Shown: positions 24,699 through 32,310 of the stretch, piece after piece
Position numbering within the stretch: position 1 is the stretch's first letter
Layout of the letters: the number at the start of each line of letters is the position of its first letter
Source: Caballeronia arvi
Lineage (GTDB): Bacteria > Pseudomonadota > Gammaproteobacteria > Burkholderiales > Burkholderiaceae
NCBI RefSeq assembly: GCF_001544695.2
Contig: NZ_FCOM02000006.1
Coordinates: 62,001-126,000, forward strand
Reading direction: 5' to 3'
Length of the DNA stretch: 64,000 bases
The notes under the pieces: model-generated
What the model saw: the letters and a program-made list of their open reading frames with translations, nothing else
What the model was told of the DNA's origin: nothing
The model's database searches: none
Made by a program: the position numbers and the translations under genes

Positions 24699-26099
24699 TC
24701 AGCGAGATTCGAGGCGGCCCGTGCGTTGCGCGTCACCGCCCCTTTTTTTGAGATAGTAGCCGATTACGAGAACGGCCAGCCAAACCGGAATCAGATACAC
24801 GGACAGGCGCAGGTCCGGCGTTTCGAACATCACCCAGACGATGCCCGCGAGAAACGCCAGCACGACATAGTTCGTGAGCGGATAGCCGAAGCTGCGGAAC
24901 GACGTCGCTTCGTTGCGCGCGCGCTTCTGCCGCCGGAACTTGAGGTGGATGATGCTGATCATCGCCCAGTTGATGAGGAGCGCCGACACCGCGAGTCCCA
25001 TCAGCAGGCCGAACGCGCGTCCCGGCATCACATAGTTGATGACGACGCATGCCCCCGTGACGAGTGCCGACACGCCGAGCGCAGTCAGCGGAATGCCGCG
25101 CTTGCTTACGCCAGCGAACACGCGCGGCGCGTTGCCTTGCTGCGCGAGCCCGTAGAGCATGCGGCTGTTCGCATAGACACCGCTGTTGTACACCGACAGC
25201 GCGGCCGTCAGCACGATCACGTTGAGCACGTTCGCGACGAGCGTGCTGTTCATTTCGCGGAAGATCAGCACGAACGGGCTGCCGCCGGTCGCGACCTTGT
25301 CCCACGGATAGAGCGAAAGCAGCACGCCGAGCGCGCCGACATAAAAAATGAGGATGCGGTAGATGACCTGATTGGTCGCGCGCGGAATGCTTTTCGACGG
25401 CTCTTCCGCTTCCGCCGCCGTGATACCGACGAGCTCCAGCCCGCCGAACGAGAACATGATCACGGCCATCGACATCGCGAGACCGCCCACGCCGTTCGGA
25501 AAGAAACCGCCGAGTTGCCACAGATTCGCGACGCTCGCTTCCGGCCCCGCCTTGCCCGACGCGAGCAGATAGCCGCCGAAGAGAATCATCCCGACGATGG
25601 CCGCCACTTTCACGATCGCGAACCAGAATTCCGTCTCGCCATAGGACTTCACGCTCGTCAGGTTGATCGCGTTGACGATCACGAAGCACGCCAGCGCCGA
25701 TACCCACGTGGGCAGGCCCGGCCACCAGTACTGCATGTAGATGCCGATCGCCGACAGCTCGGCCATGCTGACCAGAATGTAGATGGCCCAGTAATTCCAG
25801 CCCGAGACGAAGCCGGACGCGTGGCCCCAGTATTTATCGGCGAAATGGCTGAACGAGCCTGCGACCGGCTCGTCGACGATCATCTCGCCCAGTTGCCGCA
25901 TGATGAAAAACGCCATCAGTCCGGCGATCGCGTAGCCGAGCAGCACCGATGGCCCGGCAAGCTTGATCGTCTGCGCCACGCCGAGAAAAAGCCCGGTGCC
26001 GATCGCCCCGCCGAGCGCGATCAACTGGATGTGGCGGCTCTTCAGTCCGCGCCTGAGTGAATCCTGTTGCGAAATTTCGTTGCTGCTGCCAGAAACCAT
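24699..26099 (-). CDS. aroP: Amino acid permease, AroP/PheP type (APC superfamily)
   Basis: A 466-residue APC transporter with twelve hydrophobic segments. Landmarks are LKSRHIQLIALGGAIGTGLFLG in TM1, IMRQLGEMIVDEPVAGSFSHFA, GWNYWAIYILVSMAEL, FSFGGLELVGITAAEAEEP and VYNSGVYANSRMLYGLA. These match the AroP/PheP/GabP/LysP group, which imports amino acids with protons. The downstream aminotransferase (23 bp) suggests aromatic amino acids as cargo. Start ATG 26099. Confidence 0.85.
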   Translation of the reverse strand: MVSGSSNEISQQDSLRRGLKSRHIQLIALGGAIGTGLFLGVAQTIKLAGPSVLLGYAIAGLMAFFIMRQLGEMIVDEPVAGSFSHFADKYWGHASGFVSGWNYWAIYILVSMAELSAIGIYMQYWWPGLPTWVSALACFVIVNAINLTSVKSYGETEFWFAIVKVAAIVGMILFGGYLLASGKAGPEASVANLWQLGGFFPNGVGGLAMSMAVIMFSFGGLELVGITAAEAEEPSKSIPRATNQVIYRILIFYVGALGVLLSLYPWDKVATGGSPFVLIFREMNSTLVANVLNVIVLTAALSVYNSGVYANSRMLYGLAQQGNAPRVFAGVSKRGIPLTALGVSALVTGACVVINYVMPGRAFGLLMGLAVSALLINWAMISIIHLKFRRQKRARNEATSFRSFGYPLTNYVVLAFLAGIVWVMFETPDLRLSVYLIPVWLAVLVIGYYLKKRGGDAQRTGRLESR

Positions 26100-26417
26100 G
26101 TCGATGCCTGTTCAAACTGCGTGAAAACCCCGAGCGTTGAGCCGCTCGAAAAAGACATAAAAAAAGCACGAACTGTTGTTTTTTTGCGTGAACGCTCTGC
26201 CGAAGCGGCTTTTACGCCGCGAATCGATTGCGAGGAAAACAGCAATGTTACCGTCTGCCGCCCGCAAAGCCATGACGGACGGCGCTTTCACCCGGCGTCA
26301 TATGTGGCCGGCGTCAAGCAGCAGACGATATGAAGCCGTAATAAGGGGTTATTCGGAGGATTGAGACGAAACAAGTGGCGGCAGAATTCACCCATGCACT
26401 CAAACACGGGGATCGAC
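26100..26417. other. 318-bp intergenic region, divergent promoters
   Basis: No gene is supported here. The region is AT-richer than its surroundings, with T and A runs around 26155-26180. It must hold the promoter of the permease/aminotransferase operon and that of the first small-gene cassette. Its right half (about 26256-26364) resembles the sequence upstream of the second cassette. Confidence 0.6.
26348..26364 (+). repeat. Shared 17-bp leader element, copy A
   Basis: GTTATTCGGAGGATTGA is identical to the element at 28186-28202. It lies 53 bases before the first cassette gene; the second copy lies 49 bases before its paralogue. Exact conservation in otherwise diverged upstream DNA suggests a functional promoter, leader or regulator site. 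Confidence 0.65.
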
Positions 26418-26663
26418 ATGTTTCAGACGATGGAAGGTAACGCCAGACCGCATCGCATAGCGGGTGTCGATGCTGAGAGCCAGGCCGATCTGATGCGCGC
26501 GCTGCAGGCGGCATCCGACCAGGTGATGCGTCTCGCCGGCCGTGTGAGCGGCGAACCAGACGCCATGCGCAGCGCCGCCGACGCCATCGAACTGAAAAAG
26601 CAGCACGAACTCGCGGATGCGCTGATCGCGCGCCTTCTGGCGATGCCCGCGTCGGCAATCTGA
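26418..26663 (+). CDS. Small unknown protein, cassette A first gene
   Basis: An 81-residue soluble, helical protein starting MFQTMEGNARPHR and ending RLLAMPASAI. A paralogue at 28252 starts MYQTMEGNARPHR and ends RLLAMPASQA, and both contain VMRLAG/IMRLAG in the middle. Conservation at both ends and drift in the middle show a real, duplicated gene. ATG 26418 is set by the paralogue alignment; an upstream ATG would add unconserved residues. It is followed by a 52-residue membrane protein gene, also duplicated. No family is recognised. Confidence 0.75.
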   Translation: MFQTMEGNARPHRIAGVDAESQADLMRALQAASDQVMRLAGRVSGEPDAMRSAADAIELKKQHELADALIARLLAMPASAI

Positions 26664-26729
26664 AATCAGAGGGTGAGGCAGCCGCGCGTGACGGCGGCCT
26701 TTGAGGACCAGAATTCGAAGGAAGCGGAA

Positions 26730-26888
26730 ATGAGCTACTTGAATACCATCCTGGCTGTGTGGGCGACCTGTGGAATCGGCGCGGTTCTCTTTATCCGCGG
26801 CGCGACACGGCAGGAAGCGAAGCCGGTTCTGGTACGCGTGCGCGAGTCGCAACGGGCGGACGCAAAGCCGCTCGGCCACACGGCCTGA
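26730..26888 (+). CDS. Small single-TM protein, cassette A second gene
   Basis: A 52-residue protein: MSYLNTILAVWATCGIGAVL forms one membrane helix, then FIRGATRQEAK and a basic tail. A paralogue at 28582 shares MSYL, AVW and AVLFIRGA. GGAAGCGGAA precedes the ATG. The predicted topology is N-out with a short positively charged cytoplasmic tail. A terminator hairpin overlaps the stop codon. Function unknown; pairing with the soluble 81-residue gene is kept in both copies. Confidence 0.75.
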   Translation: MSYLNTILAVWATCGIGAVLFIRGATRQEAKPVLVRVRESQRADAKPLGHTA

Positions 26889-26908
26889 GCCTGTCCGGAC
26901 GCTCAGGC
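26883..26908 (+). terminator. Hairpin at the end of cassette A
   Basis: GCCTGAGC (26883-26890) pairs with GCTCAGGC (26901-26908), a perfect 8-bp stem with a 10-base loop that includes the stop codon. Only a weak T stretch follows, so termination may be partial. Directly after it, CTTACTGAT(C/A)GCTCA occurs twice in tandem (26911-26925, 26926-26940). Confidence 0.55.
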
Positions 26909-26926
26909 TGCTTACTGATCGCTCAC

Positions 26927-27770
26927 TTACTGATAGCTCATCGTGAAGGTGACCTTCGCGTTTGCGCTGCCGGGGACGACAGCGCCGGTGCGAACGTAGC
27001 TGACGCTCATCGGCACCGAAAGCGGGCCCGTGATCGTCGGCACCGACGAGACGAAGATCTGATTCTGATTCCCCGCCGCCGCCGTGTCCGCCCCATAGGC
27101 GACCGGCACGCCCCTAAATGAAATCTGATAGCCGACGCCCTTCGCCGTCGAACTGGGCGTCAGGGTAAGCGTCGTGCTGCGGTTGGCTGGCGTGGTGACA
27201 TCCGTGAGCGTGAGGGTGACGCGCACCCCCCATCTCAATCGAGCGAGAGATTGACCGGTGTCGCGCCAGTCGTTGCGCCGATGCTTGCCATATTCTTCAT
27301 GAACGCCTTTGGCATATCGACTCGAACGGTCGAATTCGTCACCGAACGGGCGATGCTGTTGAAACTGCCGCTCGCGGCGCCCGTAAACATCTTCCCCCAC
27401 AGTGTGCTGCCGGACTGATTGTTGATGCTGTGGGTCGCGGTGATCTTCGGAATGGTCGTGACCGGTCCTGACACGATCGCACCCGTTTTGACCAATGCGG
27501 CTGAAACGGTCAACGTATAGTCATAGCCGGGGGTCGCCGGCCCTGAATATTGACGACAGGTGATTGTGACGGCAGGGCAATGAAACCGGATCGTACTCAT
27601 ATACGTCGACGAGGTCGTGCTTCCTATCGGCGCATCGCGGCCGAATGAATGGGTCCCACATTCGGCGCGAGATTACCTATAGCCGTGAGATTGCACGCGA
27701 TTGTCGTGGCGCGAGCGGCACTGGTCGTCAGCAGAAGAATCGGCGCAAATCGCGCCAGCCAACGAAACAA
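26927..27770 (-). pseudogene. Frameshifted fimbrial/pilin-domain protein
   Basis: Three consecutive frames on the minus strand read as one secreted fimbrial-type subunit. The first gives a signal-like FAPILLLTTSAARA followed by TTIACNLTAIGNLAPNVGPIH (from about 27770, TTG start assumed) and then stops. The second runs 27600-27235 (YDYTLTVSAALVKTGAIVSG to TPVNLSLD-stop). The third carries a typical pilin C-terminus (VTLTLTDVTTPANRSTTLTL, then GVGYQI, ending FTMSYQ). One shift lies near 27630-27645. The second lies at a run of six C (27226-27231), next to an in-frame TGA. No chaperone or usher gene is nearby, so it looks like a relic. Sequencing error or slippage at the C-run should be excluded. 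Confidence 0.72.
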
Positions 27771-28251
27771 ATGGACCGGAAAACTCAGCGAAAGAAACAG
27801 CCGCGTGCACGCCCCTCGTATCGACTGCGCTCCTCATACTTTAGGCGCCGGGGTCGAAACAACCAGGCCTCCCGCAGGAACCTGGATGCTGCTGACGCCG
27901 CGCGCAAACCAGGCACGATGCCCGCAGTACCGCAATAATTACCGCCCCGAGAAGTGGCTCGCTTTTTTATGTCATTTCGACCACATATGCGCATCATCAC
28001 TCGCGGTAAAAGTGTGGTTTTTTGGTGCGGATGGTCATATTGGCCGGCGGAAAAAACGCTCACTATCTCGCTGAGGATCTGCGATTTTACCGCCCGGCGG
28101 CCCGCAGACCTTGACGGGTGGACCCGCCGCAGCCGCGCGCGAATCTTCAGAGCGAACATCAAACGATTTGAGACCGGAATCGGGTGTTATTCGGAGGATT
28201 GAAGGAAGCGCGACGGCGTGACAATCGCATCATCCACTCACGGGGGTCGCC
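27771..28251. other. 481-bp intergenic region before cassette B
   Basis: I see no supported gene; open frames here are antisense extensions without conserved features. The DNA has A/T-rich runs (for example around 28005-28045). From about 28085 it resembles the leader of cassette A, sharing CCCGCA(A/G)A(G/C)C, TGACGG and the exact 17-bp element. Confidence 0.6.
28186..28202 (+). repeat. Shared 17-bp leader element, copy B
   Basis: GTTATTCGGAGGATTGA, identical to 26348-26364, 49 bases upstream of the second cassette's first ATG. Confidence 0.65.
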
Positions 28252-28506
28252 ATGTATCAGACGATGGAAGGAAACGCCAGGCCGCATCGTACGGCCGAGT
28301 GTTTCGCTGAAGGATCGCAGCACGCCACGCAAGCCGAACTGCTGAGCAGGCTGCAGTCGGTGTCGGACGACATCATGCGCCTCGCCGGCAAGCTGCACGC
28401 CGGCCGCGACGCAACCGATGCGGACGCCGAAGCCATCACCGGACAACAGGCGCTTGCGCAACAGTTGATCGGCCGGTTGCTGGCGATGCCGGCGTCGCAG
28501 GCGTAA
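28252..28506 (+). CDS. Small unknown protein, cassette B first gene
   Basis: An 84-residue paralogue of the 26418-26663 product. Shared blocks are the start QTMEGNARPHR, a central DIMRLAGKL and the end RLLAMPASQA, while the middle has drifted (more Asp and Thr). It is soluble and helical with no signal. GGGGGTCGCC precedes the ATG. It is co-directional with a 53-residue membrane gene 75 bp downstream. Function unknown; duplication with retained reading frame implies selection. Confidence 0.75.
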   Translation: MYQTMEGNARPHRTAECFAEGSQHATQAELLSRLQSVSDDIMRLAGKLHAGRDATDADAEAITGQQALAQQLIGRLLAMPASQA

Positions 28507-28581
28507 AGCGTCACAGGCACGGAAACAGGGACCAAGCGCGAGAGCGGCCGTACGCCGCCCGCGTTTATCGGGGAAGTGAAA

Positions 28582-28743
28582 ATGAGCTACTTGAGCATCA
28601 TCGCCGCTGTATGGGGAATTTGCGCGATTTGCGCGGTGCTGTTCATCCGCGGCGCGGCGCAGCGCAATCAGGAACCGTTGCGCCCGCAAGCGGAACGCGA
28701 GCCGAACGCGGGGCGCTCGCAGGATTTCAGCCGTCCGGCCTGA
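28582..28743 (+). CDS. Small single-TM protein, cassette B second gene
   Basis: A 53-residue protein, MSYLSIIAAVWGICAICAVL then FIRGAAQRNQEP, paralogous to the 26730-26888 product. One N-terminal membrane helix with two cysteines, then a polar, Arg/Glu-rich tail. A GGGGAAGTGAAA ribosome site precedes the ATG. A GC-rich hairpin follows the stop. Too short for most automated calls, but paralogy supports it. Confidence 0.75.
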   Translation: MSYLSIIAAVWGICAICAVLFIRGAAQRNQEPLRPQAEREPNAGRSQDFSRPA

Positions 28744-28755
28744 CCCGATGGACCC

Positions 28756-28780
28756 GGCGAGACGCGAACCGCGCCTCGCC
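28756..28780. terminator. Hairpin between convergent cassette B and aroQ
   Basis: GGCGAGACGCG (28756-28766) pairs with CGCGCCTCGCC (28770-28780), one mismatch, loop of three. It sits in the 64-bp gap between convergent genes and can serve both directions; a short T stretch follows on the plus strand. Confidence 0.6.
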
Positions 28781-28807
28781 GACTGCTTTACTGCATCAAA
28801 GCATCAG

Positions 28808-29254
28808 TTACTTGCCCGCGTTGATGGCCGATACCGCCGCACGCAGGCCCAGCAGATAGCTTTCGACGCCGAACCCGGAAATCTGTCCCTTCGCGATTTC
28901 CGCGAACACCGATTTGTGGCGGAACTCCTCGCGCGCATGCACGTGCGACATATGCACCTCGATGACCGGCGCCGTCAGAATGGCGAGCGCATCGCGGATC
29001 GCGTAGCTGTAATGCGTCCACGCGCCCGCGTTGATCACGATCGCATCGACCTTTTCCTCGAACGCCCGATGAATGCGCGAGCACATCTCGCCTTCGATAT
29101 TCGTCTGGTAGCACTCCACTTCCACGCCCAGTTCCTTGCCTAGCGCGGTCATCTGCTCGTCGATTTGCGCGAGCGTCGCCGTGCCATACTGCTTCGGGTC
29201 GCGCTTGCCGAACATGTTGAGGTTGACGCCGTGCAGCGTCAGGATCTTTGCCAT
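28808..29254 (-). CDS. aroQ: 3-dehydroquinate dehydratase, type II
   Basis: A 148-residue type II dehydroquinase, a dodecameric enzyme converting 3-dehydroquinate to 3-dehydroshikimate. The signature LHGVNLNMFGKRDP with flexible-loop R18 and catalytic Y23 (KQYGT) is visible, with N75-A-G-A in VINAGAWTHYS and catalytic H101 in EVHMSHVHAREEFR. Start ATG 29254 (MAKILTLHG). It is the last gene of a minus-strand run after a Gfo/Idh/MocA oxidoreductase and an acid symporter. That suggests a catabolic (shikimate/quinate) copy, not the housekeeping biosynthetic one. Confidence 0.92.
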   Translation of the reverse strand: MAKILTLHGVNLNMFGKRDPKQYGTATLAQIDEQMTALGKELGVEVECYQTNIEGEMCSRIHRAFEEKVDAIVINAGAWTHYSYAIRDALAILTAPVIEVHMSHVHAREEFRHKSVFAEIAKGQISGFGVESYLLGLRAAVSAINAGK

Positions 29255-29279
29255 GACTTGTCCTTGATGGATGGGTGAT

Positions 29280-30338
29280 TCAGACGGTTTCGACGATCTC
29301 GCCGCTCTTCGCGGCCTCGACGATAGCCTCGGTGATGCGCAGATTCTGCAGCCCGTCGCGCGCGCTGACAATAGGCTCGGCCTCGCCGCGGACCACGCGC
29401 GCGAAATGCGCCATCTGATGCGCGAGCGGATCGTCGCGCTGCATCGGCACGATGCTTTCCTCGAACGGCTTCCACCACGAGCGATCCTCAGCCTTGGAGT
29501 AGGACCTGAGGCGCATCGTCGGCACGGACAGCGAGCCGAAGGTGCCCGCGATCACGTAGCAGTCTTCGTCGGGATAAGTCGAATACGCCTTGTTCTCCTG
29601 TGATGTCTGCTCCCAGCTGCGCGGACACGCGGCCGTATCGGAGAGCATGAACGTGCCGAGCGCGCCGCTCGCGAAGCGCAGATTGATCGCGACGGTGTCC
29701 TCGACGGGAAAGCCGCGCGTCGCGTGCGAAGCGAACGCCTGCACCGCGACGATATCGCCGCACAGCATGCGCAGGTTATGCACCTCGTGGATCATGTTGA
29801 GCAGGATCGGGCCGCCGCCCGGCTCGCGCCGCCACGGCGCGCTGGCGTAATACTCGTCGGGCTTGAAGAACACGGCGCTGCCCATCACCGCGACGAGCTT
29901 GCCGAGCCGCCCTTCGTCGATGACCTGTTTCGCGCGCGCCATGATCGGGCTATGCGCGCGATGATGCCCGATCAGCACCTTCACGCCCGAGCGTTCGGTT
30001 TCGTCGACGAGCGCCTGCGCTTCCTCGACGGTCGGCGCGATGGGCTTTTCGAGCAGCATCGGCACGCCCGCTGCAAGACAGACGCGCGCATGCTCGACAT
30101 GCAGCTGATTCGGCGTCGCGAGCACGATGCCGTCGGGACGGTCTTTCGCGAACAGTTCATCGAGCGTCTTGTAGAGCGGCACGCCCGCCTTCTCCGCGAT
30201 GGCGACCGCCGCCGGCGCCGGATCGACGATTGCCGACAGCGTGCACGCTGCACTCGTCTGCGCGACGCCCATGTGCGCCTGACCGATATAGCCCGCACCG
30301 GCCACTGCGATGCGCGTTTTGCCTGAGTCTGTGTTCAC
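29280..30338 (-). CDS. Gfo/Idh/MocA-family oxidoreductase
   Basis: A 352-residue NAD(P)-dependent dehydrogenase. Its Rossmann motif is IAVAGAGYIGQAHM near the N-terminus, with LATPNQLHVEHARVCLAAGVPMLLEKPIAPTVEEAQ carrying the family's E-K-P, and a GPILLNMIHEVHNLRMLCG segment in place of the usual G..D.G.H..D. I chose the GTG start at 30338, with GGTGG seven bases ahead; the ATG at 30377 would add an unconserved stretch. It lies 25 bp upstream of aroQ and downstream of an MFS carrier, so it probably oxidises quinate, shikimate or a related cyclitol acid. That substrate is inference. Confidence 0.85.
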   Translation of the reverse strand: MNTDSGKTRIAVAGAGYIGQAHMGVAQTSAACTLSAIVDPAPAAVAIAEKAGVPLYKTLDELFAKDRPDGIVLATPNQLHVEHARVCLAAGVPMLLEKPIAPTVEEAQALVDETERSGVKVLIGHHRAHSPIMARAKQVIDEGRLGKLVAVMGSAVFFKPDEYYASAPWRREPGGGPILLNMIHEVHNLRMLCGDIVAVQAFASHATRGFPVEDTVAINLRFASGALGTFMLSDTAACPRSWEQTSQENKAYSTYPDEDCYVIAGTFGSLSVPTMRLRSYSKAEDRSWWKPFEESIVPMQRDDPLAHQMAHFARVVRGEAEPIVSARDGLQNLRITEAIVEAAKSGEIVETV

Positions 30339-30431
30339 TTCGATTCCACCGTGTTGAGAAAAAAAGCGTGAGTTCACCCCGGCGGCGCGCTTTCACGCGC
30401 CGCCCGAGCAGCAAAAAGGGAGAAAGGAAAC

Positions 30432-31853
30432 TTAGGAAGCGCGCGCCTTCGCGACCGATTCCGCGCGCAGGCGGTCGTACTCCGACTTCTCGACGGGCCG
30501 CGCAGTGTCCTCGCCGAGCTGGCTGAGCGGAATGCGATACGTCTCCCGCGCGCTCCACGCGGCGATGGCCGAGATGATCGTGACGGCGAGCGTGATCGAG
30601 CCGATCGTGAACGGAATGTTCGTCGATCCCGGCGGCGCAACGGTCGCGAAGAGCGCGGGCAGCAGCGCCGTGATGGTCGTGCCGACGTTCTGCGAGATGG
30701 CCATCGCGGAGACGCGCGTGCGCGTCGGGAAGAGCTCGGGATAGAAGCTCGGGAAGATCGCGTTATAGCCCTGATAGACGATGCCCCACATCAAGAGCGA
30801 CGCGATGATCGCGAGCCAGAGGTTGTGAACGCTGATCGCGTAGAGATACAGATACGACAGCACGCCCGACGCCAGCGCGCCGACGATCACCGGCGGCTTG
30901 CGCCCGATCTTGTCGGAGAGATTGCCGACGAGCGGAATCACCAGCACGGCGAGAATATTGCCGACTACCGGAATCCACAGATACACGCTCTTGTGAAAGC
31001 CGATGCCGTAGGCCGCCTGCACCGCGTACGCCGCGCCGAAGATGGTCGCGACCACGGGAATCACGTTCATCAGCGCCATGCAGACGACGCGGATCATGTC
31101 GGGGAGGTTGTACTTGAAGGCATCGACGATCGGCGAACGCGGCACCGCGCCCTTTTCGCCTTCCTTCTCGAACGCGGGCGTCTCGTGCACTTCGCGGCGG
31201 ATGATGTAGCCCGCGACCAGCACGAATGCCGACAGCAGGAACGGAATGCGCCAGCCCCACGCATTGAACGAGTCTTCGGGCATGTAGTACGCGAGCGGCA
31301 GGAACACGGCGGCCGCGAGAATCTGCCCGGCCTGCACGCCTTGCAGCGTGAAGCTCGCGAAGAAGCCACGACGCCCGAATGGCGCGTGCTCGAGAATCAT
31401 CGAACTCGCGCCGGAGATTTCGCCTGCGACCGCGAAGCCCTGGACGAGACGCAGCACGACGAGCAGCGTCGGCGCGAGCATGCCGACGCTGTGATACGTC
31501 GGCAGCAAGCCGACGGCCATCGTCGAAAAGCCCATCAGGAACATGCACAGCACGAGCACGTTCTTGCGTCCATGGGTGTCGCCCAGATGACCGAGCACGA
31601 AGGCGCCAATCGGACGCGCGACATAGCCGACGCCGTACGTCGCGAGCGACGCGACGATCGCCACTTTCGGATTGCCCGACGGAAAGAAAAGCTGGGGAAA
31701 GATCAGCGCGGCGGCCTGCGCGTAGATGAAGAAGTCGTAGTACTCGAGCGCGGAGCCGATCCAGCCGCTCGCGGTCGCCTTCTTCGTCTGCTTGTGGTGT
31801 TCGGCATGCGACGCGCCTTTTGCACCGGGCGGAGTAGCAGAGTTCGTGTCCAT
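30432..31853 (-). CDS. MFS transporter, shikimate/metabolite:H+ symporter type
   Basis: A 473-residue carrier with twelve membrane segments. GWIGSALEYYDFFIYAQAAAL at TM1, FVLGHLGDTHGRKN after TM2, GFAVAGEISGASSMILEHAP in the middle and VGNLSDKIGRKPP in the second half are diagnostic of the metabolite:H+ symporter family that includes the shikimate transporter ShiA. Start ATG 31853 (MDTNSATPPG) has AGGAGACATC ahead. It is first of a probable operon with the oxidoreductase and aroQ, which makes shikimate, quinate or dehydroshikimate the favoured cargo. Confidence 0.85.
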   Translation of the reverse strand: MDTNSATPPGAKGASHAEHHKQTKKATASGWIGSALEYYDFFIYAQAAALIFPQLFFPSGNPKVAIVASLATYGVGYVARPIGAFVLGHLGDTHGRKNVLVLCMFLMGFSTMAVGLLPTYHSVGMLAPTLLVVLRLVQGFAVAGEISGASSMILEHAPFGRRGFFASFTLQGVQAGQILAAAVFLPLAYYMPEDSFNAWGWRIPFLLSAFVLVAGYIIRREVHETPAFEKEGEKGAVPRSPIVDAFKYNLPDMIRVVCMALMNVIPVVATIFGAAYAVQAAYGIGFHKSVYLWIPVVGNILAVLVIPLVGNLSDKIGRKPPVIVGALASGVLSYLYLYAISVHNLWLAIIASLLMWGIVYQGYNAIFPSFYPELFPTRTRVSAMAISQNVGTTITALLPALFATVAPPGSTNIPFTIGSITLAVTIISAIAAWSARETYRIPLSQLGEDTARPVEKSEYDRLRAESVAKARAS

Positions 31854-32310
31854 GATGTCTCCTGTCGACCAGAGCCGGCGCTTCAGCGCCTTGCTCCGGT
31901 CCATGCAGAGCTTTTAGTTGGCCGCGCGACGGCTTCTGCGGCCATCGTCGCGACGACGTTTTGTCCTTACATCGATATCACAGTTCCACTTGCTTCATTT
32001 CCACTCGACGGCATCCGACACGCGGCGCGCACGGACCCTCATCATGATCGTCTCTGAACCGAAAGCTTTCGATGAGGCAAAACCCGTGCGCGCGCCGGAA
32101 ATGAAAGGGCTGAGCCGTAAATTACTATGTCATCGGGAAAACATAATCTGGCCGACGGGAAAGTCAGAATGCGCTGCGGACGAATAATCGGCGCGCGCCC
32201 GAGAGACCCGCGCGCGGATGCCTAAAGTTTGTGCAGACGACGCCGTAAATACGAACACCAGCGGTGACAGCATTGCCGCCGCCTTTTCACTGCATCCGTC
32301 GGTCTTCCGT
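31854..32310. other. Intergenic region upstream of the symporter operon
   Basis: About 450 bp between the divergent symporter and diguanylate cyclase. Short open frames here lack conserved features. It must hold both promoters. If the cyclase starts at the earlier ATG 32218, the gap shrinks by 93 bp. I see no palindrome or terminator of note. Confidence 0.5.

Noticed and set aside
26911..26940. Two tandem 15-bp units CTTACTGAT(C/A)GCTCA considered as a mobile-element target duplication
   Set aside because: The units are adjacent with nothing between them and overlap the fimbrial 3' end, so simple slippage is enough to explain them.
27649..28074. 141-codon plus-strand open frame between the fimbrial relic and cassette B
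   Set aside because: It runs antisense to the fimbrial signal-peptide region, has no ribosome site and no conserved pattern; basic, random composition.
31919..32187. Short plus-strand open frame upstream of the diguanylate cyclase
   Set aside because: No ribosome site, no conserved features, and it overlaps the promoter region of the symporter operon.
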